Source: Paenibacillus lemnae
Lineage (GTDB): Bacteria; Bacillota; Bacilli; Paenibacillales; Paenibacillaceae
Direction of reading: 5' to 3'
Length of the DNA: 64,000 nt
Assembly (NCBI RefSeq): GCF_012933385.1
Contig: NZ_JABBPN010000004.1
Coordinates: forward strand, 204,337 to 268,336
The translations under genes and the position numbers were made by a program. Under the pieces are notes generated by a model, which saw only the letters and a program-made list of their open reading frames with translations, was not told where the DNA came from and did no database searches. This document shows, in pieces, positions 30,977-38,801 of this stretch; position 1 is the first letter of the stretch, and each line of letters opens with the position of its first letter.

Positions 30977-31306
30977 TTAAAATCCAAGATTACGTACAAT
31001 ATACTCACGGACGGCTTTGTCAACCATGTCCTGAAACGAATCAAACGATGAGGTTTCCCGAACATATTGATCCAGCGGCTCTTGCGGAAGAGCATCGAAA
31101 TCCTCATCGTTCTTAACAAGAAAACCACCTGCTTCAAAAAAGTGTTCCACGGATGCCGAGTTCGCATATTTGGCCATAAAGTCCGGCGTTAAAACCTGTT
31201 CCACCGGAACACTCCGATTGTTCTCAAGCTCCCTAGTCTTCTGGTCCAGCTCTTCTGGGCTGCTGTTAAATTCTTCAAACCCTTTCATATCAAAACCCAT
31301 ATCCAT
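30977..31306 (-). CDS. Hypothetical acidic protein
   Basis: A 109-residue protein that I do not recognise. The ATG at 31306 has AAAGGAG at the right distance. It is acidic, with many Glu, Asp, Phe and Val residues (GFDMKGFEEFNSSPEEL, LTPDFMAKYANSASVEHFFEAGG, DSFQDMVDKAVREYIV) and no membrane segment. The repeated pattern of Phe and acidic residues suggests a helical soluble protein. It is followed by a strong terminator and stands alone. Confidence 0.6.
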   Translation of the reverse strand: MDMGFDMKGFEEFNSSPEELDQKTRELENNRSVPVEQVLTPDFMAKYANSASVEHFFEAGGFLVKNDEDFDALPQEPLDQYVRETSSFDSFQDMVDKAVREYIVRNLGF

Positions 31307-31544
31307 CACTTCTCCTTTCCAAGATCCGTTCCTCTTCCAATGCCTTACATCATATCACAGATGTTGACTCATAACAGGTATGTTTTTCCTTAAAATTTGT
31401 CATAACTTCTATGTATTTGTCATAAAAACCAAGAAAATATAAACAATTTCCTACTAACCTCAGCAAACAGGTGGTCAAACCACGCATTATCTTTTATGAT
31501 AGGAATAGAGACTTACTAACTAACCGTTAACCACAATCTGAGGA

Positions 31545-32066
31545 GTGAATGTTTTGGAAAAGATAGGTAGAAATGATGCCTGTCACTGCGGCAGCGGCAA
31601 AAAATATAAAAAATGCTGTATGGAGAAAGATCGCCGTTCCGGTGGACCCCGGCGTCATATCGAGCCTTCACAAGATGAGAAACTGGCTATGCTCAACGCT
31701 CCTTCCAGTCTGGACGAGCTTATGACACGAATCGGCCAAATGAAATGGAACCAGCCTTCTTATCGTGAACTGGCGGAAGAACTTTTTCCACAGCTGTACG
31801 AAGATTATGAATATAATGAGACCGAGAAATTATTTTTCTTCTATAATGCGCTCATTATCTGGAACGGGTTCTGTCAGAAGGAATCTCCGAAGTTCCGTAA
31901 ACCGGGTGGTTTCAAAGCGGCCCTGGATCAGCTGTGTACAAAAGCACTGGACATTCCGGTGACACAAAGCGAACTGGCGGCAAAGTATGAAGTGGCAGCT
32001 ACGACCTTATCCAAATGCTCTGCTCAGGTCAATCAGTTTATGGAGCAGCTGGGCAAAACCGGCTAA
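31545..32066 (+). CDS. SEC-C zinc-motif protein
   Basis: A 173-residue protein. The N-terminus is a SEC-C motif (residues 6-26: IGRNDACHCGSGKKYKKCC), the zinc-binding module first seen at the end of SecA, where CxC and CC ligands hold one zinc ion. The rest is helical and unassigned (PSSLDELMTRIGQMKWNQPS, then PVTQSELAAKYEVAATTLSKCS, which resembles a helix-turn-helix). Such stand-alone SEC-C proteins are common in Bacillota with no defined role. GAGGAG precedes the ATG at 31545; an in-frame TTG at 31554 is better spaced and could be the start. Confidence 0.78.
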   Translation: MNVLEKIGRNDACHCGSGKKYKKCCMEKDRRSGGPRRHIEPSQDEKLAMLNAPSSLDELMTRIGQMKWNQPSYRELAEELFPQLYEDYEYNETEKLFFFYNALIIWNGFCQKESPKFRKPGGFKAALDQLCTKALDIPVTQSELAAKYEVAATTLSKCSAQVNQFMEQLGKTG

Positions 32067-32113
32067 CCAAGCTGAACGTTAATATATAGGCTGTGAAGGT
32101 GGTGTGATGCTGC

Positions 32114-32950
32114 ATGAGCTATAGGGTATCTAAACAGTGGCTGCTTGCCCGTTTATATGAACATGATCTGATCATCGTCGATTGCCGCTTTACATTAGGT
32201 GATCGTGATAAAGGCAGACTGGCTTATGAAGAAGCCCATATTCCCCGGGCCGTGTATATGGACCTGGAGACTGACCTCTCTGCTCCAGTCTCACAGCATG
32301 GAGGACGCCATCCGCTGCCAGAGGTATCACATATCTCGCAGGTCTTCGGGAAAGCCGGTATTAGCCAGAGCTCCCGTGTGGTCATTTATGATGATCAAGG
32401 CGGGATGGTGGCCAGCCGGCTCTGGTGGATGCTGAAATATACTGGTCATGAGCAGGCTTATATCATGGACGAAGGGTTTTCCTCTTGGAAGGACGCCCAC
32501 TATCCCGTGACGGCTGATGTTCCAATTGTGATTCCAGCTTCTTATGAGCCTAAAGCTCAGCCAGTCATGCTCAGTGATATGGAGGAAGTACGGCAAGCAT
32601 CGAAATCTGGTGCCCCTCTTCTGATCGACTCACGCGAGACCCGTCGTTATGCAGGACTGGAAGAACCTATTGACCATACAGCCGGTCATATCCCGGGTGC
32701 GGTGAATTACTTCTGGAAAGATCTGCTGAATGCTCAAGGACGATGGAAATCACGCGATGAGATCAAAATGATGTTTGCAGAAATTCCGCTAGATCATGAG
32801 ATTATTGTATACTGCGGCTCCGGCGTGTCCGCCTGCCCCAACGTGCTGGCCCTCAAGGAAGCCGGTTACAGCAGCGTCAAGCTGTATGCCGGCAGCTGGA
32901 GCGACTGGATCTCGTATGAGGGGAATCCGGTGGCCAAGGGAGAAGAATAA
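32114..32950 (+). CDS. Sulfurtransferase with tandem rhodanese domains
   Basis: A 278-residue protein with two rhodanese domains. The N-terminal one (about residues 1-140; DCRFTLGDRDKGRLAYEEAHIP) lacks a catalytic cysteine and is structural; the C-terminal one (about 155-275) has DSRETRRYAG and the active loop CGSGVSA with Cys234. The CGSGV-type loop is that of 3-mercaptopyruvate sulfurtransferase rather than thiosulfate:cyanide sulfurtransferase (CRKGVT). It is cytoplasmic. A terminator follows, and the AT-rich accessory island begins just after it. Confidence 0.9.
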   Translation: MSYRVSKQWLLARLYEHDLIIVDCRFTLGDRDKGRLAYEEAHIPRAVYMDLETDLSAPVSQHGGRHPLPEVSHISQVFGKAGISQSSRVVIYDDQGGMVASRLWWMLKYTGHEQAYIMDEGFSSWKDAHYPVTADVPIVIPASYEPKAQPVMLSDMEEVRQASKSGAPLLIDSRETRRYAGLEEPIDHTAGHIPGAVNYFWKDLLNAQGRWKSRDEIKMMFAEIPLDHEIIVYCGSGVSACPNVLALKEAGYSSVKLYAGSWSDWISYEGNPVAKGEE

Positions 32951-32970
32951 GGAAGAGCTGAATAAGTAAA

Positions 32971-32999
32971 AGGAACCCGCGGATGCGGGTTCTTTTTGT
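32971..32999 (+). terminator. Terminator of the sulfurtransferase gene
   Basis: The arms gaacccgc and gcgggttc flank a four-base loop and are followed by ttttt. It lies 20 bases after the stop and marks the left edge of the accessory island. Confidence 0.85.
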
Positions 33000-33201
33000 T
33001 GTGTGCTAATAACCAACTTTTCCCGCGCTTTATATTTGAAGTTGCCTTTCCTCTACCCACTGTGTGCGAACTAAAATTTATAAAAAATTAAAATTAGAAT
33101 ATTCCTTATACAGGGTACGTTTCATCTTTCAACGATGATGGTTATGAATTTAACGAACAACTAATTTACATAATATTGAAATTGCTATAACTACCCTTTC
33201 C

Positions 33202-33282
33202 AAATTTAAGTTTTTCGCTATGAGTCCCGAATTAGTGGCTGCGATTAGAGCCAAGGGATATGAACCATACATTAATCGTTAA
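33202..33282 (+). pseudogene. C-terminal fragment of a TilA-like lipoprotein gene
   Basis: An open stretch encodes MSPELVAAIRAKGYEPY and ends with a TAA at 33280-33282. This is the conserved C-terminus of the two intact lipoproteins that follow (MSPELIAAIRAKGYEP in the first). No N-terminal or middle part precedes it; instead the upstream 60 bases resemble the intergenic sequence after the first intact copy (aactaatttacataatattg versus gactaaccatttacaaaatattg). A deletion between tandem copies explains this. Confidence 0.7.
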
Positions 33283-33361
33283 AGTTTTTGCAGAAGTCAT
33301 AATCGTTACCCAGTTCATATTGCTTCGGCCTCTGCGTAATCAGTCATGATCAAAGGAGTTG

Positions 33362-33781
33362 ATTAATATTAGACCTAAATCTATTCTGTATGTAACTTCC
33401 CTTGGACTTATTGCAATCATCTTCATGCTCGGAGGAAGTCAACAGATCAAAATAAATAACAATGATCAGGACGATGAACGAAACGAAAGCTACTGCTGTT
33501 CAATACTTCAAAGATAAATACAATTTGGACGTTGAAATCACAAGTCAAAAAAACATCCAACATATATTATATCTGAGGTAGATTTAGAAGAAAACGTTGT
33601 TGGACTTGAAGATCATGCTTTCAATATTTCAGTAAATTATAACACTCAAGAAGTTTCTGGATTTTTAATAACCCCTCAGCTAAAAGAAAAACTAATAAAT
33701 GATGGATACGATCCTTTTGAATGTATTAAAAGCAAAATAATACTCCCTCCGGCATACCTTACATTGAGATCGTTTCATTAG
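33362..33781 (+). pseudogene. Frameshifted TilA-like lipoprotein gene with a mutated lipobox
   Basis: The N-terminal signal segment is recognisable (SILYVTSLGLIAIIFMLGG) but the lipobox cysteine codon has become AGT: the motif reads LGGSQQ instead of LGGCQQ. The middle is in another frame (KATAVQYFKDKYNLDVEIT) and a further shift is needed to reach DHAFNISVNYNTQEVSG and the C-terminal INDGYDPF. It needs at least two frame changes and its normal stop is gone. A decayed copy of the same lipoprotein. Confidence 0.75.
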
Positions 33782-33786
33782 GAATA

Positions 33787-34203
33787 TTGAAGGAGCTGAT
33801 TTTTATAAAAGTAGGATCCAGTACGTATATAGCAATACTTCTACTTGTTGCAATTACTTTGATGCTTGGGGGATGTCAACAGGTAAAAGAAACGAATCTC
33901 GATGACAACTATAGAGTTGTCCACAACAGTGAAGATCAAGCAATAATCGATATGGCTAAAGCCACTGCTACCAAGCATTTAAAAGATGAATATGCGTTGG
34001 AAGTTGAAATTACAGGAGAAAAGTTACTACCCGCATATGTAACTACCGAAGTCATTTTTGAAGGAAATGTGGTCGGGAATAAGGAACAAAGCTTCAACAT
34101 CTTTATCAATTATAATAAAAATGAAATTTCTGAACTCGGAATGAGCCCCGAACTAATTGCTGCAATCAGAGCCAAGGGATATGAACCCTTTGATAATCGT
34201 TAG
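33787..34203 (+). CDS. TilA-like lipoprotein, candidate immunity protein (copy 1)
   Basis: A 138-residue lipoprotein from the TTG at 33787. The signal peptide has the hydrophobic core YIAILLLVAITLMLGG and ends at a lipobox LGGCQQ, so Cys30 would be lipidated and the protein held on the outer face of the membrane. The mature part contains the conserved block ALEVEITGEKLLPAYVTTEV followed by EGNVVGNKEQSFNIFINYN and the C-terminal GMSPELIAAIRAKGYEPF. In Staphylococcus the lipoprotein TilA neutralises the secreted phospholipase TslA; synteny suggests the same here. The start is uncertain: the ribosome binding site GAAGGAG lies within the frame and points to an ATT at 33799. This gene lies upstream of a second intact copy and the lipase. 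Confidence 0.75.
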   Translation: MKELIFIKVGSSTYIAILLLVAITLMLGGCQQVKETNLDDNYRVVHNSEDQAIIDMAKATATKHLKDEYALEVEITGEKLLPAYVTTEVIFEGNVVGNKEQSFNIFINYNKNEISELGMSPELIAAIRAKGYEPFDNR

Positions 34204-34430
34204 GGTAATTTTAAAAGGTATGATCGTTGCCTAATTCATTTCATAAACTCTGCATAATTCAATAATAAAAATGTTAAATCACATCATAGAAACGGACTAA
34301 CCATTTACAAAATATTGAATTTCTTGCGAAATACAATTATTATATACACAACCTGAAAGCAAATCCCCGTTACATCTGAAACCTGTTAGTATGATCAAAG
34401 GAGCTGATTAATATTAAAGCTAGATCCATT

Positions 34431-34811
34431 TTGTATATAGCTTCTGTTGGATTTATTGCAATCATTTTGATGCTTGGAGGTTGTCAACAGATGAAGAAAA
34501 ATAATAACAATGGTAACGGTGAAGTTGTCCAAAAAAGTGAAGATCAAGGAATCATTGATAAAGCTAAAACCATTGCTGTGAAGCATTTAAGAGATGAATA
34601 TGAGTTAGATGTTGAAATAACAGGAGAAAAGTTACTACCCCAATATATAAATATTGAAGTCATATTAGAAGGGAATGTCATAGGGAACAAAGAACAACAT
34701 TTCAGTATTTCAGTCAATTATCAAACGAATGAAACATTCAATTTCGGAATGAGTCCTGAATTGGTTGCTGCAATTAGAGCTAATGGATATGACCCCTATG
34801 AGAAAAAATAA
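34431..34811 (+). CDS. TilA-like lipoprotein, candidate immunity protein (copy 2)
   Basis: A lipoprotein of 126 residues if it starts at the TTG at 34431. That start gives a signal peptide without positive charge, while the ribosome binding site AAAGGAG at 34397-34403 points to an ATT at 34407, in frame, which would add eight residues including Lys and Arg. The lipobox is LGGCQQM, and the mature part repeats the copy-1 pattern: YELDVEITGEKLLPQYINIEV, then EGNVIGNKEQHFSISVNYQ, and GMSPELVAAIRANGYDPY. It is 19 bases upstream of the lipase gene, so it is the most likely cognate immunity protein. Base composition is AT-rich like its neighbours. Confidence 0.75.
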   Translation: MYIASVGFIAIILMLGGCQQMKKNNNNGNGEVVQKSEDQGIIDKAKTIAVKHLRDEYELDVEITGEKLLPQYINIEVILEGNVIGNKEQHFSISVNYQTNETFNFGMSPELVAAIRANGYDPYEKK

Positions 34812-34830
34812 GTTTTGGAGGAATCCTTAA

Positions 34831-36129
34831 TTGACAACTTCTTATAGAATTAATGATGAGACTTATAAAATGATGTCTGATGCTGCCTATGGTACTCATG
34901 AAAAAGACACTACATTTAGAGATTTTCCTGATTGGAAAGTTTTAGAGGACACTAGAAGTAATACATCAACTGGATTTGATGCGGTAACTTTCGTAAATGA
35001 AAAAACGAATGAAGCAGTCATCGCTTTTCGAGGAACAGAATTACAAAACGGAACAGATAGAGCCCTCCAAGATTTTTTAAATGATCTTGATATCGGGTTC
35101 GATGAAGTAAAAAGAAAGATGAAACCGCCTCATCCTTGGGACGAACCCATGAGCAAAATAGACGATGCATTAGGGATACCCAAACTTAACAACTGGATTG
35201 ACGAACGCGAAAAAGCAGTCGAGAAATTTTTTACATTACCTGGAACAAATCAAAACTATCAAGCCGAAGACTACGCTAAAGAGATGCAGGAAAAATACAA
35301 ACATTTTAAATTCTCTTTGACTGGTCATTCCCTGGGTGGTGCTAATGCACAATATGCTGCTGCTTACACAGGGATGACAGCTGTTACCTTCAGCGCTCCG
35401 TCCGTTGTGCCCAGCCTAACATTAGAAATGAGAAAAAAAGCTGAAGAAGGCGCATTCGATGATCAGATTATCAATTTCGCTCACCCGAAAGACATTGTCG
35501 GTAGTGGCGCGCTCGGTGGCTACGATGGTCACGTAGGATCAACCTACTATATAGATTCCAACTACCAAGATGCTAACCCAGAAGATAACATCTTGAATAT
35601 CAAAGAGAAACTCACAAACTCTTTCTCTGGCCCTAACAGTTACCACTCTCTTAATCAATACAAATTTAAAGACGGCTACATCTCGAATCCATTATTCGAT
35701 GGAGTTACGGGCGAGCCTATTGAATCTCCTCGCATCCCTTCTTCCTCTAATATGGCAGAAGAAGTGAAAGAACGAATTACGGGAGCAATTACAGGTGCAG
35801 TGAGTTCATTGGCAGCTTTTGCCGGGGTGATGTCCAAAGCTGCGGACTCCGCCAATGCTGGAACCATACAGGTAACCCCGAGTGAACTTCGAAGTGTTGC
35901 GGAACGATGGAAATTAAACGCTAAGTATAGTCACGCCGAAATTGAAGGAATAAGACAGAGGCTCTACACATATATGCATTCCAGTCATAGCCGGAGACTC
36001 GAGCCTATTGTCCAGCAGCTCAATACTTCTATCGCCTCTATGAGTCAAGCACGTTTACAGCAAACGAACGATATTCTATACTACATCAATACTAAGGCTG
36101 ACTTGTTCGAACAAACTGATAACAGCTGA
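34831..36129 (+). CDS. Reverse-domain type VII secretion lipase, TslA-like (copy 1)
   Basis: A 432-residue protein starting at TTG (GGAGGA eight bases upstream). Residues 1-290 are a class 3 lipase alpha/beta-hydrolase: AVIAFRGTELQNG near 65-77 and a nucleophile elbow GHSLGG with Ser167; Asp221 (HPKD) and His234 (YDGHVG) are spaced as the rest of a catalytic triad. Residues 345-432 are a helical hairpin (IQVTPSELRSVAERWKLNA, then IRQRLYTYMHSSHSRRLEP) like the WXG100/LXG targeting domains of type VII substrates, but at the C-terminus. There is no signal peptide. This is the domain order of Staphylococcus TslA, a secreted phospholipase A. Upstream lie immunity-like lipoproteins, downstream a small helical partner. 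AT-rich, unlike copy 2. Confidence 0.8.
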   Translation: MTTSYRINDETYKMMSDAAYGTHEKDTTFRDFPDWKVLEDTRSNTSTGFDAVTFVNEKTNEAVIAFRGTELQNGTDRALQDFLNDLDIGFDEVKRKMKPPHPWDEPMSKIDDALGIPKLNNWIDEREKAVEKFFTLPGTNQNYQAEDYAKEMQEKYKHFKFSLTGHSLGGANAQYAAAYTGMTAVTFSAPSVVPSLTLEMRKKAEEGAFDDQIINFAHPKDIVGSGALGGYDGHVGSTYYIDSNYQDANPEDNILNIKEKLTNSFSGPNSYHSLNQYKFKDGYISNPLFDGVTGEPIESPRIPSSSNMAEEVKERITGAITGAVSSLAAFAGVMSKAADSANAGTIQVTPSELRSVAERWKLNAKYSHAEIEGIRQRLYTYMHSSHSRRLEPIVQQLNTSIASMSQARLQQTNDILYYINTKADLFEQTDNS

Positions 36130-36164
36130 TAACACAGACAAATCAAGCTCTTGGAGGGTTTAAA

Positions 36165-36440
36165 ATGAATGGTGAAATACGAGTTGAGCTCGATGATTTA
36201 CTGCGGGCAGAGAGACATTTAACCGAGTTGCTAGCACAACTTCGTATGGATGAGCAGGAAGCTAGAAGTTTGTACGCTTCTCTACAAAACTGGAAGGGTC
36301 ACTCCGCTAATGTTCTTAAAAACCAGATTGAGGCTTTTTTTGAGGACATGTCTCGGCGAATCCTGGATATCGAGCAGCAAAAAATGCAGCTGGTTCAATA
36401 TGTTCAACATATGCGACAAGTGGACAATATGGCTCAATAA
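36165..36440 (+). CDS. Small WxG helical protein, TlaA-like secretion partner (copy 1)
   Basis: A 91-residue, all-helical protein with a central WxG turn (QNWKGHSANVLKNQ; Trp43-Lys-Gly45), heptad-like Leu, Glu and Arg spacing on both sides and a C-terminal YVQHMRQVD tail. This is the size and plan of WXG100/ESAT-6 type proteins. In the staphylococcal TslA system the partners TlaA1 and TlaA2 stack on the C-terminal domain of the lipase and are needed for its export; here one such gene follows each lipase. ATG has GGAGGG upstream, 35 bases after the lipase stop. Function is by analogy. Confidence 0.8.
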   Translation: MNGEIRVELDDLLRAERHLTELLAQLRMDEQEARSLYASLQNWKGHSANVLKNQIEAFFEDMSRRILDIEQQKMQLVQYVQHMRQVDNMAQ

Positions 36441-36580
36441 ATGGCAAGCGGCCACCACACGTGTTCGATAAACAATCGATTACCAAATCCGTGACCACGC
36501 TTTAATGCATCCAGCCGCTCACCTTTTCTACGCTTGAGATGGCCGGACAACCATTGATCATGCTCATTGTTAAAACTCAT
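36434..36580 (-). pseudogene. N-terminal remnant of a DUF559-like nuclease-type gene
   Basis: On the minus strand ATG at 36580 (GAGGGATGAAGC upstream) opens 48 codons: SFNNEHDQWLSGHLKRRKGE, then RLDALKRGHGFGNRLF and EHVWWPLAI. This matches, from memory, the N-terminus of small endonuclease-like proteins of Bacillus and Paenibacillus that carry a later DUF559-type EIDG domain, here absent. The frame ends by overlapping the last bases of the convergent WxG gene, so the rest was probably lost when the module was inserted. Confidence 0.5.
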
Positions 36581-36612
36581 GCTTCATCCCTCATGTACTT
36601 CTGCCCACGCAC

Positions 36613-36651
36613 AAAACCCCGCCTCTATTCCGTTTGGGAATTGAGACGGGG
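36613..36651 (-). terminator. Hairpin downstream of the anti-sigma gene
   Basis: On the minus strand ccccgtctcaatt pairs with aatagaggcgggg (one mismatch) and is followed by ttttg. It lies about 80 bases after the stop of the 36733 gene and probably ends that operon. Confidence 0.6.
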
Positions 36652-36732
36652 CATACTTTACTCCATTAACTTGTTCGTATATTATTTTTTGTATTATAAA
36701 ATTGTCCCTTCGTTTAAGCAACACCTAAAAGC

Positions 36733-38001
36733 TCACTTATCTTTAATCTTCCATACACGATTAATGTAGCCGTCAGAACCATACATAACAGCCACACCCG
36801 GAGCCGGAGCTGGAAGATCAAACCCTAAATCTACGACAGGTAAATGTTTTACAGAATCCTTAATTGACGCAATATAGTCATCTTCCGATTTTCTTGCTTC
36901 TAAGTCTGCAGCTTCCTGTCTTACATCAGTCTGTTGCGACTTCGCATCGTATTCATCATATTTTATATCATATGTCAGCATAGATTCATCGTTCAGACGA
37001 TATGTGAGAATTGTGCCGGGATCCATTTTTACAGGTATTTCAGAGGTGATTGAATCAGCATGGGTTAGCGGTACAATCAGCGGTCCATGGTGAGCCGCAA
37101 AAAGATCCAAAATCACCTCATAGCTCTGGTCCACCAGGGATATGTTTTCTGAAAGAGTGAATTTCAATTGGCGAAACAGAAACCACTTGCCGCTTGGATG
37201 TTTCTCGTAAAATGCGACACCCTTTTCATAAAACCCATCGTTAGCACGGGTAGTATAAGCTGCAGTACTCGCATCTTCCCCTGTCGCTCCCCGCTGCTCC
37301 CAATCTGCAAATGATAACGGCTCATATACTGCAAAACCTTGCTCTTCTGCCCAGCCTGCTTGTTCAGGAAAATAAGTACCAATGCTGTTGATAGCACACC
37401 CCTGGCAGGATCCGGCAGTGTCTGAAAATCGCAGGCTCTGCTCCTTATTGGCTGGATTGGTCAAGGTTACCCCAAAAGAACCATTCGCTCCGACGCTAGC
37501 GGAAGCATCCCAGCCGATCGGTGCAAGCAGCACATATCCAGACATCATGTCATCCCGATAAACCAGGACCGCTTGCAGTGCATCCTTCACTTCCGGTGGA
37601 ATTTTATAGTTCACGGCATCAGGTATTGAAAATGGATGAAGGTCTTCATTTGTACCGTCGTCCACGTGAAGTTCAGCTTTAATTATTCGCAAGGGAAGCG
37701 GCACCTGGTTGCCATCTGTATCCGAAAAAATGATCTCCTCTGCTTGCTGGTGAGGTTCCTTCTCGACAGTGACGGCCTGCGTTAATGACTGCACAGAACC
37801 GGAAGGCCATGATTCGTAACCCAGCCAAAAAACACCCAAAAGAACAGAAAGCACAGCGGCCGTCATAACCCATTTTCGAAAAGTGCTTCTTTTGGTTTTC
37901 ACACGCTGCTCCACCTGTGCCACCATTTGCGGGGTAAAGTGGTTTTGCGTAAACGGCTTTGTCTTTAGTTCATCGTCCCATTCTGCGTTTTTCTTCGTCA
38001 T
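36733..38001 (-). CDS. Probable membrane-bound anti-sigma factor
   Basis: A 422-residue protein with a short basic cytoplasmic region (1-42), one transmembrane helix at about 43-62 (KWVMTAAVLSVLLGVFWLGY) and a large extracytoplasmic domain that I do not recognise (KIPPEVKDALQAVLVYRDDMMSG, GNQVPLPLRIIKAELHVDDGTNED, two cysteines in CQGCA). Its ATG overlaps the stop of the upstream ECF sigma gene (ATGA), which is the usual arrangement for a sigma factor and its anti-sigma. The extracellular part would sense the envelope signal. Lacks a canonical zinc anti-sigma motif, so the assignment rests on context and topology. Confidence 0.7.
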   Translation of the reverse strand: MTKKNAEWDDELKTKPFTQNHFTPQMVAQVEQRVKTKRSTFRKWVMTAAVLSVLLGVFWLGYESWPSGSVQSLTQAVTVEKEPHQQAEEIIFSDTDGNQVPLPLRIIKAELHVDDGTNEDLHPFSIPDAVNYKIPPEVKDALQAVLVYRDDMMSGYVLLAPIGWDASASVGANGSFGVTLTNPANKEQSLRFSDTAGSCQGCAINSIGTYFPEQAGWAEEQGFAVYEPLSFADWEQRGATGEDASTAAYTTRANDGFYEKGVAFYEKHPSGKWFLFRQLKFTLSENISLVDQSYEVILDLFAAHHGPLIVPLTHADSITSEIPVKMDPGTILTYRLNDESMLTYDIKYDEYDAKSQQTDVRQEAADLEARKSEDDYIASIKDSVKHLPVVDLGFDLPAPAPGVAVMYGSDGYINRVWKIKDK

Positions 38002-38525
38002 GATTGGTCAGCCCCTTCCCATCGCGCTTTTGCTCTTTGTCTGGCTCTCTGCAGCCTGGATTTTGCAGCAGATAACGAGATGCCGAGAGTGCCGGCCAGT
38101 TCCTCCATCGTAAGTTCATAATGAATCGCTAATATCAATACTTCCCGATCTTTTAAAGGCAGCTGATACACCAGTTTCCACACATCTGTGCTAAGTGATT
38201 GTTCCAATGCCTCATCCTCCGCGGATTGTGCGGTCATGCCGGATATTGCTTCCGGTTTATGGACAACACGTTTGACAAAACTGGTGCTTCGAAAGGAGTA
38301 CCAGCGATTCCGTGCAATACGCAGCAGCCAGGTTTTCACTGAGGCTTCACCGCGATAATTATTCATATATTTATATGCACGAATAAAAGTCTCTTGAGCA
38401 ATATCATCTGCAGCAGCATGATTACGCGATAAAAAGTAGGCGTAGTTCCATACGGCCTCACCGTACGTTTTCATCAGTGCAGTTATGTCTTGAGTCTCCA
38501 TCATTTGTACGTTCTTTTCATTCAT
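37998..38525 (-). CDS. ECF-family RNA polymerase sigma factor
   Basis: A 175-residue ECF sigma factor. Region 2 is at about 15-85 (YAYFLSRNHAAADDIAQETFIRAYKY is the helix that contacts core and the -10 element) and region 4 at about 115-165 (LPLKDREVLILAIHYELTMEELAGTLGISLSAAKSRLQRARQ), a typical helix-turn-helix. It starts at ATG 38525 with GGAGGAG-like AAAGGAGGAGCGGC upstream. Translation is coupled to the anti-sigma gene. A tandem hairpin repeat (38609-38706) lies 80-180 bases upstream and may be part of its control. Confidence 0.9.
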   Translation of the reverse strand: MNEKNVQMMETQDITALMKTYGEAVWNYAYFLSRNHAAADDIAQETFIRAYKYMNNYRGEASVKTWLLRIARNRWYSFRSTSFVKRVVHKPEAISGMTAQSAEDEALEQSLSTDVWKLVYQLPLKDREVLILAIHYELTMEELAGTLGISLSAAKSRLQRARQRAKARWEGADQS

Positions 38526-38608
38526 CCATCATGCCGCTCCTCCTTTAACTCTACTAGATAGACCTTCACATCTGTGGAATAGTTGCAGACAGATCCCACA
38601 CACGCTGG

Positions 38609-38706
38609 AATGTATATGGTTTTCCACATACATTTCGTCCCTAGACCGCTCGCAAGTACCGATGTATGTGGTTTTCCACATACATTCGACCACAAGACCG
38701 CTCGCA
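38609..38706. repeat. Two tandem 52-bp-spaced repeats, each with a 10-bp dyad
   Basis: Copy 1: atgtatatgg, tttt, ccacatacat (38610-38633). Copy 2: atgtatgtgg, tttt, ccacatacat (38662-38685). Each is followed by a shared tail containing agaccgctcgca (ending 38654 and 38706), so the whole unit of about 44 bases repeats at 52-bp spacing. On either strand the dyads form 10-bp stems with four-base loops. They lie between a terminator and the ECF sigma start and could be operators or processed RNA hairpins. Confidence 0.75.
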
Positions 38707-38742
38707 CGCGCCTAACTCATCTGGTCTTTACCGCGCAGCAGC

Positions 38743-38773
38743 AAAAAAAGCCCCTCATCATACCTAAGAGGGG
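38743..38773 (-). terminator. Terminator of the two-component operon
   Basis: On the minus strand cccctc pairs with gaggggc around an 11-base loop and is followed by seven T residues. It lies 29 bases after the response regulator stop at 38802. Confidence 0.85.
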
Positions 38774-38801
38774 TGGTTCAACCCTGCGTGCGAATCTAAA
38801 A

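Noticed and set aside
38609..38706. CRISPR-like repeat
   Set aside because: Only two units, with a shared flanking tail rather than unique spacers, and no cas genes in the window.
38522..38707. 61-codon minus-strand frame over the tandem repeats
   Set aside because: Its peptide is made of the translated DNA repeats and its start has no ribosome binding site; the repeats are better read as noncoding.
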